This document shows, piece after piece, positions 48,446 to 57,600 of a stretch of 59,533 nucleotides of DNA. Every line of letters starts with the position of its first letter. The stretch's first letter is position 1. The notes beneath the pieces were generated by a model that was given only the letters and a program-made list of their open reading frames with translations, was not told the origin of the DNA and did not search any database. The translations under genes and the position numbers were made by a program. This DNA is from Pseudogulbenkiania sp. (GTDB lineage: Bacteria > Pseudomonadota > Gammaproteobacteria > Burkholderiales > Chromobacteriaceae), in assembly GCA_018260425.1 (NCBI GenBank), contig JAGLBD010000005.1, positions 6,957-66,489 of the forward strand. Direction: 5' to 3'.

Positions 48446-49651
48446 ATGAAACGTTTTGCCTGTGTACTACTCTTCCCCGTCTTGCCTTTCTTCGCCTCAG
48501 CCAGCAGTACCGCTAACCATGAAGTACTGGACCTCGCCTCGAATGCGCTGGTTCCGGTACAGATCAAGGAGGGGCGTGCCTATGTTGGGCAGCTTGACGT
48601 GGGGGACGGCAATGAGGTTCGGGCCAATGGCGTGCGCTTGCCTTCCTCCCCTCCAGCCGGTGTGGCCATGGCCCAGCTCGGTTGGCCATCCGGCAAGGTG
48701 CCTTACCAGTTTTCCGGTGATTTTCCCGAGGAACAAAAGGCACGCGTCCTGGCATCGCTACGGCAGTTTGCCGTGCAGGCCGGCATCCGCTTTTCGGTGA
48801 GGAAGGATGAGGATGACTATCTTTTGCTGCGCCCCGATCCCGCCATATGCTCTTCCGCGACGGGCCGTCAGGGGGGGGTACAAACCGTTATTCTGAGTCC
48901 CCGCTGCATGGCATCTCCGGTGTTTTTGCTGAATGTGTTTGGCCATGCGCTGGGCTTGGGGGACACCAGTTTTCATGCGGACCGTCGTTACTCGCCGACG
49001 GGCTTGCAGCAGTTCCTGTCCGGCAATAGTGTCCCGAAAGGTCTGGTGAGTGATCTGGAATCGGTGATGGCCTTTAGTCCCGGAGTCGATTGGGTAAACT
49101 TGCCACGTTGGAATAGTTGGTCGCAAGTCTTCCCGGAGCGTTTGTCCAGTACCGATATCGCCGATCTGGCACGACTCTATCCGGAACAGGTCAAAACAGT
49201 CTGGACCGGTGAGGCCGGTGTGCTCGTCGCTCCGGAAGGCAAATCCTGCCTGGCGGTTTCGCACAAGCGTGTGCGGGTGATGCGTGGCAAGGTGTACGCG
49301 ACTCCCTCCATGGAGGTGTGCACGGGCAGTGACGAGCAACGCTGGCGGCGTGATGATGGTGGCCGTTTGCAGAATGCTGCTTGGCCAGGTCAGTGTCTGA
49401 GCATTCCCAAGGCAAATTTGAGCTTGCCGCGTTTGACCCCTTGCGATGGCAGCAGCCGGCAGCGCTGGGATCTGACGACCCGTACCATCGAGTCTGTCGA
49501 GAAGTCCGGTATGGGCTTGCGTTATGAAGCCGGAAAACCGGCCACCAACCGCGTGGTGTTCGACTCCCTGAATGGCGGGAAATGGAAAGGCTATGTGCCT
49601 GACTTCGAATGGCACGGCGTGGTGCCTGGCGCGGTGGTCGATCAGAAGTAA
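48446..49651 (+). CDS. Catalytically degenerate astacin-like protein with ricin-type lectin domain
   Basis: 401 residues from ATG 48446 (AGGAG before it). Signal peptide to about residue 20. Residues 70-250 follow the astacin metalloprotease (M12A) plan: WPSGKVPYQFS, RQGGVQTVILSPRC and a Met-turn-like ESVMAF. However, the zinc motif HExxHxxGxxH is reduced to NVFGHALGLGD (163-173): first His, Glu and third His are lost and only H167 remains. The C-terminal part (255-390) has two QxW-type motifs (EQRWRRD, RQRWDLT) and paired Cys, consistent with a ricin-like beta-trefoil that binds sugars. The pseudo-enzyme is probably a secreted binding protein rather than a protease. Confidence 0.75.
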   Translation: MKRFACVLLFPVLPFFASASSTANHEVLDLASNALVPVQIKEGRAYVGQLDVGDGNEVRANGVRLPSSPPAGVAMAQLGWPSGKVPYQFSGDFPEEQKARVLASLRQFAVQAGIRFSVRKDEDDYLLLRPDPAICSSATGRQGGVQTVILSPRCMASPVFLLNVFGHALGLGDTSFHADRRYSPTGLQQFLSGNSVPKGLVSDLESVMAFSPGVDWVNLPRWNSWSQVFPERLSSTDIADLARLYPEQVKTVWTGEAGVLVAPEGKSCLAVSHKRVRVMRGKVYATPSMEVCTGSDEQRWRRDDGGRLQNAAWPGQCLSIPKANLSLPRLTPCDGSSRQRWDLTTRTIESVEKSGMGLRYEAGKPATNRVVFDSLNGGKWKGYVPDFEWHGVVPGAVVDQK

Positions 49652-49672
49652 TAGCGTGTAGTGAGTAATATG

Positions 49673-49700
49673 ACCCCGTCTGGCAGCGTGCCGGCGGGGT
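49673..49700. terminator. Hairpin between pseudo-astacin and DctP genes
   Basis: ACCCCG (49673-49678) pairs with CGGGGT (49695-49700), with an inner GGCA/TGCC stem. No T run on either side, so it is a weak terminator call. Confidence 0.4.
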
Positions 49701-50725
49701 TAAAGCAGTTGACGTGCCAGAGTCAGCAACTGCGCGCAATTGTTGCTGCGTGAGGCGAAGTCTTTCCACGCGGTTTCTCTGGCAATCTCCTGCCATTGGC
49801 GGACGTGGTCCTGAGTCAGGTTGAACACCGGTTTATGGTGTTTGGCAAACAGAGCGGCGGCGGCGTAGTCATCGGCTTGGGCACTCTCCCGGGCAAACAC
49901 TTCCAGATCGTTGCCCAGTTCAAGCAGCATTCCTTGTTGTTTCTTCGAAAGCCTGTCGAATACCTTGCGCGAGATGGCCAGTGCTTCCAGGGTGAACCAG
50001 TAAGTATTGCCGCGTCCTGTGGTCAAGTTCGCGGAAACATCCTGCAGCCGGAATGACATGATACTGGTCGACGTGGTCATGGCGGCATCCAGTTGTTGAC
50101 TGCGCAGCGCATCATGAATGGCATTGGAGGGCAGGTAAGCAACCTCGGCACCTGCCGCTTTTAGCATGAGATTGACGGCCCGACTGCCACCCCGTACCAG
50201 CATCCCCTTTGCATCCTGTGGGACGATCAAGGGGGATTTGCGGCTGACGGCACCACCCGCCAGCCAGATCCAGCTGAGCATGATAATGCCACGCTCCGCC
50301 ATCAAGCGACTCAACAGGCGACCCGCGTCCGAGTCCTTCCAGTGATTGGCCTGTTCATGGCGGGTCACCAGTCCGGGCAGCATGGCGATATTGCATTCAA
50401 CCATGTGTTCGCCGGCATAGATCAACGGTATCAAGCTCATTTCGATACTGCCGGTTTCCAGCGCATGAAACGCCTGCAGGGGAGGGACCAGACGGGCATC
50501 GGCATACACGGCGGCTGTCAGCTCGCCATGACTGCGCTTGGCCAGTTCGTTGGCAAAACGCCGGCACAGGCGATCACGAAAGTCATGAAAACCGGTTTGA
50601 GCCGACGGGAATTGATGGGCTATCCGCAGCTGCGGGAACGGGTGGGACGTTGCATGCAGCCCGGGGAGGGTCGAGGCGGAGGTGGCCAGAAGTCCTTTCA
50701 GCACGGTGCGTCTCGATATCTCCAT
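49700..50725 (-). CDS. TRAP transporter substrate-binding protein, DctP-like (orphan)
   Basis: 341 residues. Twin-arginine signal MEISRRTVLKGLLATSASTL, so it is predicted to be exported by Tat. The DctP family core is seen in RIAHQFPSAQTGFHDF, a KRSHGELTAAVYADARLV segment and SLIPLIYAGEH. GGGGGG precedes the ATG. DctP proteins capture carboxylates for DctQM membrane partners; neither is adjacent, so it must share a transporter located elsewhere or act alone. Ligand unknown. Confidence 0.82.
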   Translation of the reverse strand: MEISRRTVLKGLLATSASTLPGLHATSHPFPQLRIAHQFPSAQTGFHDFRDRLCRRFANELAKRSHGELTAAVYADARLVPPLQAFHALETGSIEMSLIPLIYAGEHMVECNIAMLPGLVTRHEQANHWKDSDAGRLLSRLMAERGIIMLSWIWLAGGAVSRKSPLIVPQDAKGMLVRGGSRAVNLMLKAAGAEVAYLPSNAIHDALRSQQLDAAMTTSTSIMSFRLQDVSANLTTGRGNTYWFTLEALAISRKVFDRLSKKQQGMLLELGNDLEVFARESAQADDYAAAALFAKHHKPVFNLTQDHVRQWQEIARETAWKDFASRSNNCAQLLTLARQLL

Positions 50726-50771
50726 GATCCCCCCGAGCCGAACGGTTTATTTCACTTAATTTTCATTCTAG

Positions 50772-50799
50772 TTGTCGATCAGTGTGAGTTGTTTATAAT
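50772..50799 (+). promoter_or_regulatory. Candidate promoter of the CBS gene in a very AT-rich region
   Basis: TTGTCG (50772-50777) and TATAAT (50794-50799) are 16 bases apart in a strongly AT-rich stretch (50750-50890). Confidence 0.55.
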
Positions 50800-50892
50800 T
50801 TATAGTTATATAAACATTATAATTATCAATTTTTATTTATTTAATTGGTGTGGCTAAATAGTCCCTTACTCAGTTTCTGTGGCATACATCAG

Positions 50893-52254
50893 ATGGCTAA
50901 TACGAATGTCCTTTCGCTGATCGGCAATACTCCGCTGGTCAAGGTCAACAGCCTGGATACCGGCCCTTGCGAGTTGTACCTCAAGCTGGAGAGTCATAAT
51001 CCGGGGGGCTCCATCAAGGATCGCGTGGCCTTGTCGATGATCTCGGCAGCCGAAGCGGATGGGCGTCTAAAGCCGGGGGGCACCATTGTCGAGGCGACGG
51101 CAGGTAATACCGGCCTCGGACTGGCCCTGGTTGCCTCACGCAAAGGTTACCGCCTGATTCTGGTGGTGCCCGATAAAATGAGCCGGGAAAAGATCCTGCA
51201 CCTCAATGCCTTGGGGGCTGAGGTCATCCTGACCCGGTCGGACGTGGCCAAAGGTCACCCGGAGTATTACCAGGATCTGGCCGCCCGCATTGCTTCCGAA
51301 ACCCCGGGGGCATTCTATATCGATCAGTTCAATAATCCGGCCAATCCGCTGGCACATGAAACCACGACCGGGCCGGAACTCTGGCAGCAGATGAACCGCG
51401 AAGTGGACGCCGTAGTGGTTGGAGTGGGTTCCAGTGGAACCTTGACTGGCCTGACCCGCTTTCTGTCGCGGGTTTCACCGCGTACCGAGTTCGTACTGGC
51501 TGATCCGGCGGGGTCCATCCTGGCCGATTACGTGAAGCATGGCACGGTAGGGGAGGCGGGCAGCTGGTTGGTGGAAGGCATTGGTGAAGACTTTATTCCG
51601 CCGCAGACCGACCTGTCGCGGGTGACTGCGGCGTACAGCATTCCTGATCAGGAAAGCTTCGACACGGCACGCGAGCTGCTGAAAAAAGAAGGCATTCTGG
51701 CCGGCTCGTCATCCGGTGCGCTGATGGCTGCCGCCTTGCAGTATTGCCGTGCCCAGACCGAGCCCAAACGCGTGGTGACCTTTGTCTGCGACAGCGGTAA
51801 TAAATACCTGTCAAAAATGTATAACAACGATTGGATGATTGATCAGGGACTGATCCGTCTGCCCGAAGTCGGTGATCTGTCCGATCTGATCGTTCGTCGC
51901 CACGATCGCGATCAATCTATCGTTTGCCAGCCCGAAGAGGCGCTGTCGGCCGTGTATCAACGCATGCGCTTGCATGACGTGTCGCAGGTCCCGGTTCTGG
52001 ATAATGGCCGGGTGGTCGGCATTCTCGACGAGTGGGACCTGTTGCTGTCAGTGCACGGCGAACCTGAAAACTTTCATCAGACCGTACGTAGTGCCATGAC
52101 CAGTCAGGTGGTGGCCTTGCCACCTTCTTCGACCCTTGAGGATCTGCTGCAGGTCTTCAACGAAGGCTATGTCGCGTTGATTATTGATCAAGGGCAGTAC
52201 CTGGGTTTGATTACCCAGGCCGACCTGCTGGCATTCTGGCGCCGTAAGCGCTGA
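50893..52254 (+). CDS. Cystathionine beta-synthase
   Basis: 453 residues from ATG 50893 (a TTG at 50845 would add 16). PLP-dependent fold-type II enzyme: catalytic Lys42 in NPGGSIKDRVAL, EATAGNTGLGLAL, VGVGSSGTLTGLTRFL for phosphate binding. A pair of CBS domains follows (about 335-450, IVRRHDRDQSIVC to AFWRRKR), as in eukaryotic-type CBS. Condenses serine with homocysteine. It is followed 12 bp later by cystathionine gamma-lyase, making a reverse transsulfuration operon. Confidence 0.93.
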   Translation: MANTNVLSLIGNTPLVKVNSLDTGPCELYLKLESHNPGGSIKDRVALSMISAAEADGRLKPGGTIVEATAGNTGLGLALVASRKGYRLILVVPDKMSREKILHLNALGAEVILTRSDVAKGHPEYYQDLAARIASETPGAFYIDQFNNPANPLAHETTTGPELWQQMNREVDAVVVGVGSSGTLTGLTRFLSRVSPRTEFVLADPAGSILADYVKHGTVGEAGSWLVEGIGEDFIPPQTDLSRVTAAYSIPDQESFDTARELLKKEGILAGSSSGALMAAALQYCRAQTEPKRVVTFVCDSGNKYLSKMYNNDWMIDQGLIRLPEVGDLSDLIVRRHDRDQSIVCQPEEALSAVYQRMRLHDVSQVPVLDNGRVVGILDEWDLLLSVHGEPENFHQTVRSAMTSQVVALPPSSTLEDLLQVFNEGYVALIIDQGQYLGLITQADLLAFWRRKR

Positions 52255-52266
52255 TAAGGATAGTGT

Positions 52267-53418
52267 ATGACTGACTTTTCGACATTGTCGGTAACCGCCG
52301 GTACGCATCAGGATGCGTTCGGCGCTGTGATTCCGCCGATTTACGCCACCTCGACTTACCGTCAAAGCGCTCCGGGCGAACATAGCGGTTACGAGTACTC
52401 CCGTTCTCAAAACCCGACCCGCGAGGCTCTGGAGCGCGCGGTAGCCGAACTGGAAAACGGCAGCCGTGGCTATGCCTTCCCGTCCGGTCTGTCGGCGATC
52501 GCCACGGTGCTGGAGTTGCTGCCCGCGGGGAGTCACCTGATTGCCGTGAACGATTTGTACGGTGGGACCTTCCGCCAGTTCGAGCGCGTCCGTAAAGTGA
52601 CCGCCGGTTTGACGGTTTCCTATGTGGCCGCGGATGACCTGGCGGCTCTGGAAGCCGCGATTCGCCCGGATACCCGGATGATCTGGGTTGAAACCCCTTC
52701 CAATCCGCTGAATCAGCTGGTGGACCTCAAGGCCGTGGCTGCCATTGCCCGTCGTCGGGGTATCATCAGCGTGGCCGATAACACCTTTGCCTCTCCGGTC
52801 ATCCATCAACCGCTGGCATTTGGTTTCGATATCGTGCTGCACTCCGCAACCAAATACCTCAATGGTCACTCAGATGTGGTCGCGGGGGTCGCGGCAGTGA
52901 GTCGCGAGCGTGATGACCTTGCCGAGCAACTGGCCTTCCTGCATAACTCGGTGGGTGCGGTATTGGATCCCTTCCCGAGCTTTCTGGTATGGCGTGGCTT
53001 GCGCACTCTGGCGGTGCGTATGGAGCGTCACAACCAGAATGCGTTGGCGGTAGCGCGGTGGCTGGAACAGCAGCCCCAGGTGGAAAAGGTGCTGTATCCC
53101 GGACTGGAGAGTCATCCGCAACATGAACTGGCGCGCAGCCAGATGAATGGCTATGGCGGTATTGTTTCGTTCCACCTGCGGGGCGACGAGGAGACCACCC
53201 GGCGGTTTACCGGCGCGTTGCGTCTGTTTACCCTGGCAGAAAGTCTGGGGGGTGTGGAAAGTCTGGTGTGTGTTCCGGCCAAAATGACCCATGCTTCGAT
53301 TCCCGAGGAGCGGCGTGCCGCGCTGGGAATTACCGATACGTTGATCCGCTTGTCGGTAGGGATCGAAGGCGAAGCGGCACTGATGGCTGATTTGAGCACG
53401 GCGCTCGGCGTATGCTGA
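52267..53418 (+). CDS. Cystathionine gamma-lyase / gamma-synthase family enzyme
   Basis: 383 residues, full length. PLP enzyme with the cofactor Lys196 in LHSATKYLNGHSD; YEYSRSQNPTR opening and HNSVGAVLDPFPSFLVWRGLRTL. AAGGA before the ATG. In the context of CBS directly upstream it most likely acts as a gamma-lyase that splits cystathionine to cysteine, though sequence alone does not separate it from gamma-synthases. Confidence 0.88.
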   Translation: MTDFSTLSVTAGTHQDAFGAVIPPIYATSTYRQSAPGEHSGYEYSRSQNPTREALERAVAELENGSRGYAFPSGLSAIATVLELLPAGSHLIAVNDLYGGTFRQFERVRKVTAGLTVSYVAADDLAALEAAIRPDTRMIWVETPSNPLNQLVDLKAVAAIARRRGIISVADNTFASPVIHQPLAFGFDIVLHSATKYLNGHSDVVAGVAAVSRERDDLAEQLAFLHNSVGAVLDPFPSFLVWRGLRTLAVRMERHNQNALAVARWLEQQPQVEKVLYPGLESHPQHELARSQMNGYGGIVSFHLRGDEETTRRFTGALRLFTLAESLGGVESLVCVPAKMTHASIPEERRAALGITDTLIRLSVGIEGEAALMADLSTALGVC

Positions 53419-53498
53419 CCGTCGGGTTTGCGGGTAGAATCTGGGAAACCTCCGAGGGTTCTGCCAAGCGAACCCGCTCTGATCACAAAGGAAATCGC

Positions 53499-53846
53499 AT
53501 GAGTATCTATCGCCATCTCCCCGGAAAACGTTTGTCCGAAGCGGTTGTCGCCAATGGCATTATTTGGTTGGCCGGGCAAGTTCCCGAGAATATCGAGGCA
53601 GATGCCAAAGCCCAAACCGCCAATGTCCTGGCGCAGATTGATAAGGTTCTGGCCGATCTGGGGGTCGACAAGACCCATGTGGTGGATGCAACCATCTTTT
53701 TGCCGGATCTGGCCGATTATGACGCCATGAACGAGGCATGGGATGCCTGGGTGCCGGAAGGCCATACTCCGGCCCGGGCCACGGTCGAGGCCCGTCTGGC
53801 CAATCCGTCCTGGAAAGTGGAGATCAAGATCGTCGCTGTGCGTTGA
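53499..53846 (+). CDS. RidA-family protein (enamine/imine deaminase)
   Basis: 115 residues from ATG 53499 (AAAGGAAA before it). RidA core: LPGKRLSEAVVANGIIWLAGQVPE, DLADYDAMNEAWDAWVP and the active-site Arg in GHTPARATVEARL. RidA hydrolyses 2-aminoacrylate, which the cysteine-handling enzymes nearby can release. Terminated by a hairpin. Confidence 0.88.
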   Translation: MSIYRHLPGKRLSEAVVANGIIWLAGQVPENIEADAKAQTANVLAQIDKVLADLGVDKTHVVDATIFLPDLADYDAMNEAWDAWVPEGHTPARATVEARLANPSWKVEIKIVAVR

Positions 53847-53867
53847 TCGGTTGTTGATCTTTCCGTG

Positions 53868-53898
53868 AAAGCCAACCCTCTCCGGGTTGGCTTTTTTT
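53868..53898 (+). terminator. Terminator of the CBS-CGL-RidA unit
   Basis: AAAGCCAACCC (53868-53878) pairs with GGGTTGGCTTT (53884-53894), then more T's. Confidence 0.9.
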
Positions 53899-54110
53899 GT
53901 GCACTTCTTCTTTGATGTATTCAGTAACAACGAGTCGCATTCCTCCGTCGTTCAGTGTGGTTTTGTGCATTGATGCGGCGCCTTTAGTCCTTTTTAAACT
54001 ATGCGTATAAAATATCGTTGATCATCGTCAACGTGTTCATTCAAATCGAGTGACGCCATCTCATCGCGATAAATAGAATCTCGCCACGATAAAACTACTT
54101 TCACGTTGAT
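53899..54110 (+). promoter_or_regulatory. Leader of the regulator gene with operator-like repeats
   Basis: A palindrome CGTTGA-N6-TCAACG (54016-54033) sits over a TATAAAAT-like box (54006-54013). A direct repeat CGATAAA occurs twice nearer the gene (about 54067-54095). This region is a candidate for autoregulation by the downstream regulator. Confidence 0.4.
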
Positions 54111-54743
54111 ATGGAACTTCGCATTGATGCCGATGCACTAGCCGATTTTGTTAGTGCACTGCTGGGGCCGGACAGCGAAATTGCCGTGCATGATCTCTCC
54201 AATCCCTCGTCTTCACTCAAGGTCATTCGCAATGGTCATCTGTCCGGGCGCTGTGTCGGTGCCCCGTCCACCGACCTGGCGTTGCGTATGGCCCAAGAGT
54301 GTTCCGGGCACGACAAGGCGAATTACCGGCTCAACTACCGTAGTAAAACCCGCAATGGAGCGTATCTACGCTCCTCTACGCTGGTCGTGAAAGATCCTCA
54401 GGGCAAGGCGGTGGCGATGTTCTGCGTGAACACCGATGACACTCGTTACCAACGTGCTCTGGAGGCGGTGCAGTCTCTGCTGCCCGCCGACGTTTCCCAG
54501 GAACAACATCAGGAACACCTTTCGGCATCGGTCGACGATGTCGGTGTGGAGCTGATGCAGGGAGTGCTGGACAGCTATGCGGTGGAACCCGCACGGATGT
54601 CCAGTGATGAGAAGGCCAGCGTAGTGGCCGAGCTGGACCAACGGGGGCTGTTCAATATCCGGGGGTTCGTCGGCAAGGCTGCCAGTGCTTTGGATATTTC
54701 GGAGCCCACGCTGTACCGCTATTTGAAACACTGCCGCGATTGA
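54111..54743 (+). CDS. YheO-like PAS/helix-turn-helix regulator
   Basis: 210 residues. N-terminal YheO-like PAS domain (SALLGPDSEIAVHDLSN, about 16-32) and a C-terminal HTH (GKAASALDISEPTLYRYLKH) typical of the YheO/DauR family. It precedes a cysteine permease and desulfidase, so it probably controls them, with a cysteine-related signal sensed by the PAS domain. E. coli uses an Lrp-type regulator for the same genes, so the regulator here is of a different kind. Confidence 0.85.
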   Translation: MELRIDADALADFVSALLGPDSEIAVHDLSNPSSSLKVIRNGHLSGRCVGAPSTDLALRMAQECSGHDKANYRLNYRSKTRNGAYLRSSTLVVKDPQGKAVAMFCVNTDDTRYQRALEAVQSLLPADVSQEQHQEHLSASVDDVGVELMQGVLDSYAVEPARMSSDEKASVVAELDQRGLFNIRGFVGKAASALDISEPTLYRYLKHCRD

Positions 54744-54862
54744 GCGGTTCTATTCCAAAAACGAAAACCTACCCACCATAGAGGACCCGGAACCCAGTGT
54801 TGCAAAGACAACAGGGCCGGGAAACAACGACAACGCATCGACTCTCGAGAGGAGCGATTGGT

Positions 54863-56191
54863 ATGTATAGCAACGTAGATTCCGGGCTGCAGCCCGTCAA
54901 GTCCGGTCAGGAAAAGGACTATCGTGCGGGAATGAGCGAAGCCGAGTGGAAAGAAGCCACCCGCTTTGACAGTACTGACCGGGGTTGGGTCATCATCAGC
55001 ATCGGCATGGCCATCGGCGCAGGGATTGTCTTCTTGCCCGTTCAGGTCGGCCTGATGGGCCTGTGGGTGTTCCTCCTGTCGTCGGTCATCGGTTACCCGG
55101 CGATGTATCTGTTCCAACGTTTGTTCATCAATACGCTTGCCGAGTCTCCCGAGTGTAAAGACTACCCGAGCGTGATCAGCGGTTATCTGGGTAAAAACTG
55201 GGGGGTATTGCTGGGGGCGCTCTACTTCATCATGTTGGTAATCTGGGTGTTTGTGTATTCGACAGCCATTACCAATGACAGTGCTTCTTTCCTGCACAGT
55301 TTTGGCCTGACCAAAACCGTGTGGTCGAAAAACCCCTTCTACGGGCTGGCGCTGATTTGCCTGCTGGTAGCGCTGGCTTCGCGTGGTGAGAAGGTGTTGT
55401 TCCGCATTTCCACCGGCATGGTGCTGACCAAACTGGGCGTTGTGGCTTTCCTCGGCGTTGCCATGATCAGTGAGTGGAATCTGGCCAATATCGGTGTGTT
55501 GCCGCCCTTTGGCAAGCTGGTGAAGGACGCGATCATCATGCTGCCGTTTACCTTGACCTCGATCCTGTTCATCCAAAGTCTCAGCCCGATGGTCATTTCA
55601 TACCGTGCCCGGGAAAAGTCGGTCGAGGTAGCCCGTTTCAAGGCAATGCGTGCCATGAACGTGGCCTTCGCTATCCTGTTTGTGACGGTCTTCTTCTATG
55701 CCGTGTCGTTCACACTGGCCATGGGGCATGATCAGGCGGTAAAAGCCTCCCATGAAAACATTTCTGCACTGGCCATGGTGGCCAGCAGTATGCCGGGTGA
55801 CACCGTCAAGTTGTTCAGCCTGATTCTGAATATCTTTGCGGTCATGACGGCTTACTTTGGTGTGTATCTTGGCTTCCGCGAAGCCTGCCAGGGGCTGGCC
55901 ATGAACTTGCTGCGCCGGGTGATGCCGGAAGAGCGTATCAATCCTGATTGGGTCGGAAAAGGCATCATGGTGTTTACCGTCTTGCTGTCGTGGAGCGCCA
56001 TTGTATTGAATGCGCCGGTGCTGAGCTTTACGTCCATCTGTAGCCCCGTGTTTGGTCTGGTGGGGTGTTTGATCCCGGCGTATCTGGTCTACCGCGTCCC
56101 CTTCCTCGACAAGTACAAGGGGGTGGCGCTGAAGATCATTATTGCGACCGGCATCCTGCTGTGCGTTTCGCCGTTCCTGGCGTTTGCCTGA
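54863..56191 (+). CDS. HAAAP-family amino acid permease (CyuP-like)
   Basis: 442 residues, 11-12 helices, from ATG 54863 (AGGAG eight bases before it). Matches the YhaO/SdaC/TdcC group: STDRGWVIISIGMAIGAGIVFLPVQVGLMG at the start and FTSICSPVFGLVGCLIPAYLVYR. Co-located with the CyuA homologue, so cysteine is the likely substrate; serine is the main alternative. A 10-bp palindrome CTCTCGAGAG (54842-54851) overlaps its ribosome binding site. Confidence 0.85.
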   Translation: MYSNVDSGLQPVKSGQEKDYRAGMSEAEWKEATRFDSTDRGWVIISIGMAIGAGIVFLPVQVGLMGLWVFLLSSVIGYPAMYLFQRLFINTLAESPECKDYPSVISGYLGKNWGVLLGALYFIMLVIWVFVYSTAITNDSASFLHSFGLTKTVWSKNPFYGLALICLLVALASRGEKVLFRISTGMVLTKLGVVAFLGVAMISEWNLANIGVLPPFGKLVKDAIIMLPFTLTSILFIQSLSPMVISYRAREKSVEVARFKAMRAMNVAFAILFVTVFFYAVSFTLAMGHDQAVKASHENISALAMVASSMPGDTVKLFSLILNIFAVMTAYFGVYLGFREACQGLAMNLLRRVMPEERINPDWVGKGIMVFTVLLSWSAIVLNAPVLSFTSICSPVFGLVGCLIPAYLVYRVPFLDKYKGVALKIIIATGILLCVSPFLAFA

Positions 56192-56259
56192 GTTGAGCGG
56201 TGATCGGGGAGCACCAGAGTGCTCCCGACCTTCTTTGATTGTTTTGACGAGAATGACTT

Positions 56260-57570
56260 ATGACGACATCCCTCAATCACACTGCACTGTGGCCCGAGTT
56301 CATCAAGGCGCTCAAGCATGAAGTGGTGCCTGCGCTGGGCTGTACCGAACCGGTTTCGTTGGCACTGGCCTCCGCCATGGCCACCCGGGAGTTGGGGTGC
56401 CGCCCCGAACGTATCGAGGCACGTGTCTCCGCCAATCTCATGAAAAACGGGATGGGTGTGACCGTTCCCGGTACCGGAACCGTCGGTTTGGGGATTGCGG
56501 CAGCCGTCGGGGCGCTGGGCGGCAACCCGGAAGGACGTCTTGAAGTCCTGAAAGGCTTGAGCGATGAGTGTGTCGCTGACGGCAAGCGTATGTTGGCCGA
56601 GCACCGCGTGACCTTGTCGGTTGCCGATGTGCCGAACATTCTCTACGCCGAAGCATGTGTCTTCGCCAAGGATCAATCCGCCCGTGTGTGTATCGCCGAT
56701 GGCCATACCAACGTAATCCTGATCGAGCGTAACGGCAAGACGGTCTTTGAGGCGGACACCCGGACCGGTGCCAATCTTGCCGAGAGCTATCACATCGATT
56801 CGGCCACGGCGCGAGATGTTTACGAGTTTGCCACCCGGGTTCCGCTGAGCGACATTGCCTTCATGGCTGAAGCGGCAGAATTGAATGGTGCCTTGTCCAA
56901 AGAGGGGATGACCGGACGCTACGGTCTGCACATCGGTGCGACCCTGCAGCGGCAGATGGAAGCCGGGCTACTGTCCGAAGGGTTGTTGACCCGAATTCTC
57001 ATGACGACCACCTCGGCATCGGATGCGCGTATGGGAGGGGCGACTTTGCCGGCAATGAGCAATTCCGGTTCGGGAAATCAGGGCATTGCCGCCACCATGC
57101 CGGTTGTGGTGGTTGCCGAGCATGTCGGGGCCGATAAGGAAACACTGGTTCGTGCACTGGTGTTGTCTCATCTGATGGCCGTGTACATTCATACCCGCTT
57201 GCCGAAACTGTCGGCGCTGTGCGCGGTGACCACGGCCTCGATGGGGGCCGCTGCCGGTATGGCCATGCTGTTGGGCGGCGCCTATCAGGCGGTGAGCATG
57301 GCGATTTCCAGCATGATCGGCGATGTGGCCGGGATGATTTGCGATGGCGCATCGAACAGTTGCGCAATGAAGGTGTCAACATCTGCCGGTGCCGCCTACA
57401 AAGCAGTATTGATGGCGCTGGATGGCATGCGGGTCACCGGCAACGAGGGGATTGTGGCGCATGATGTCGATGCCTCGATTGCCAATCTGGGGCAGCTGGC
57501 CTGTAATGGCATGGTTCAGACCGATACCCAGATCCTGCAGATCATGATGCACAAGAATCAGGCTGCTTGA
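56260..57570 (+). CDS. cyuA: CyuA, L-cysteine desulfidase
   Basis: 436 residues, full length. Iron-sulfur Cys residues of the family: [10 protein letters not shown] near residue 28, CAVTTASMG and [11 protein letters not shown] in the second half. Breaks L-cysteine down to pyruvate, ammonia and sulfide. It follows the permease by 68 bp and completes the cyu unit; the convergent miaA gene lies 30 bp further on. Confidence 0.9.
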   Translation: MTTSLNHTALWPEFIKALKHEVVPALGCTEPVSLALASAMATRELGCRPERIEARVSANLMKNGMGVTVPGTGTVGLGIAAAVGALGGNPEGRLEVLKGLSDECVADGKRMLAEHRVTLSVADVPNILYAEACVFAKDQSARVCIADGHTNVILIERNGKTVFEADTRTGANLAESYHIDSATARDVYEFATRVPLSDIAFMAEAAELNGALSKEGMTGRYGLHIGATLQRQMEAGLLSEGLLTRILMTTTSASDARMGGATLPAMSNSGSGNQGIAATMPVVVVAEHVGADKETLVRALVLSHLMAVYIHTRLPKLSALCAVTTASMGAAAGMAMLLGGAYQAVSMAISSMIGDVAGMICDGASNSCAMKVSTSAGAAYKAVLMALDGMRVTGNEGIVAHDVDASIANLGQLACNGMVQTDTQILQIMMHKNQAA

Positions 57571-57600
57571 GCCGCCTGACTCTGCGCTTCACCGGTAGGC

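Noticed and set aside
52048-52869. 273-codon frame antisense to CBS/CGL
   Set aside because: Shadow frame opposite two clear metabolic genes.
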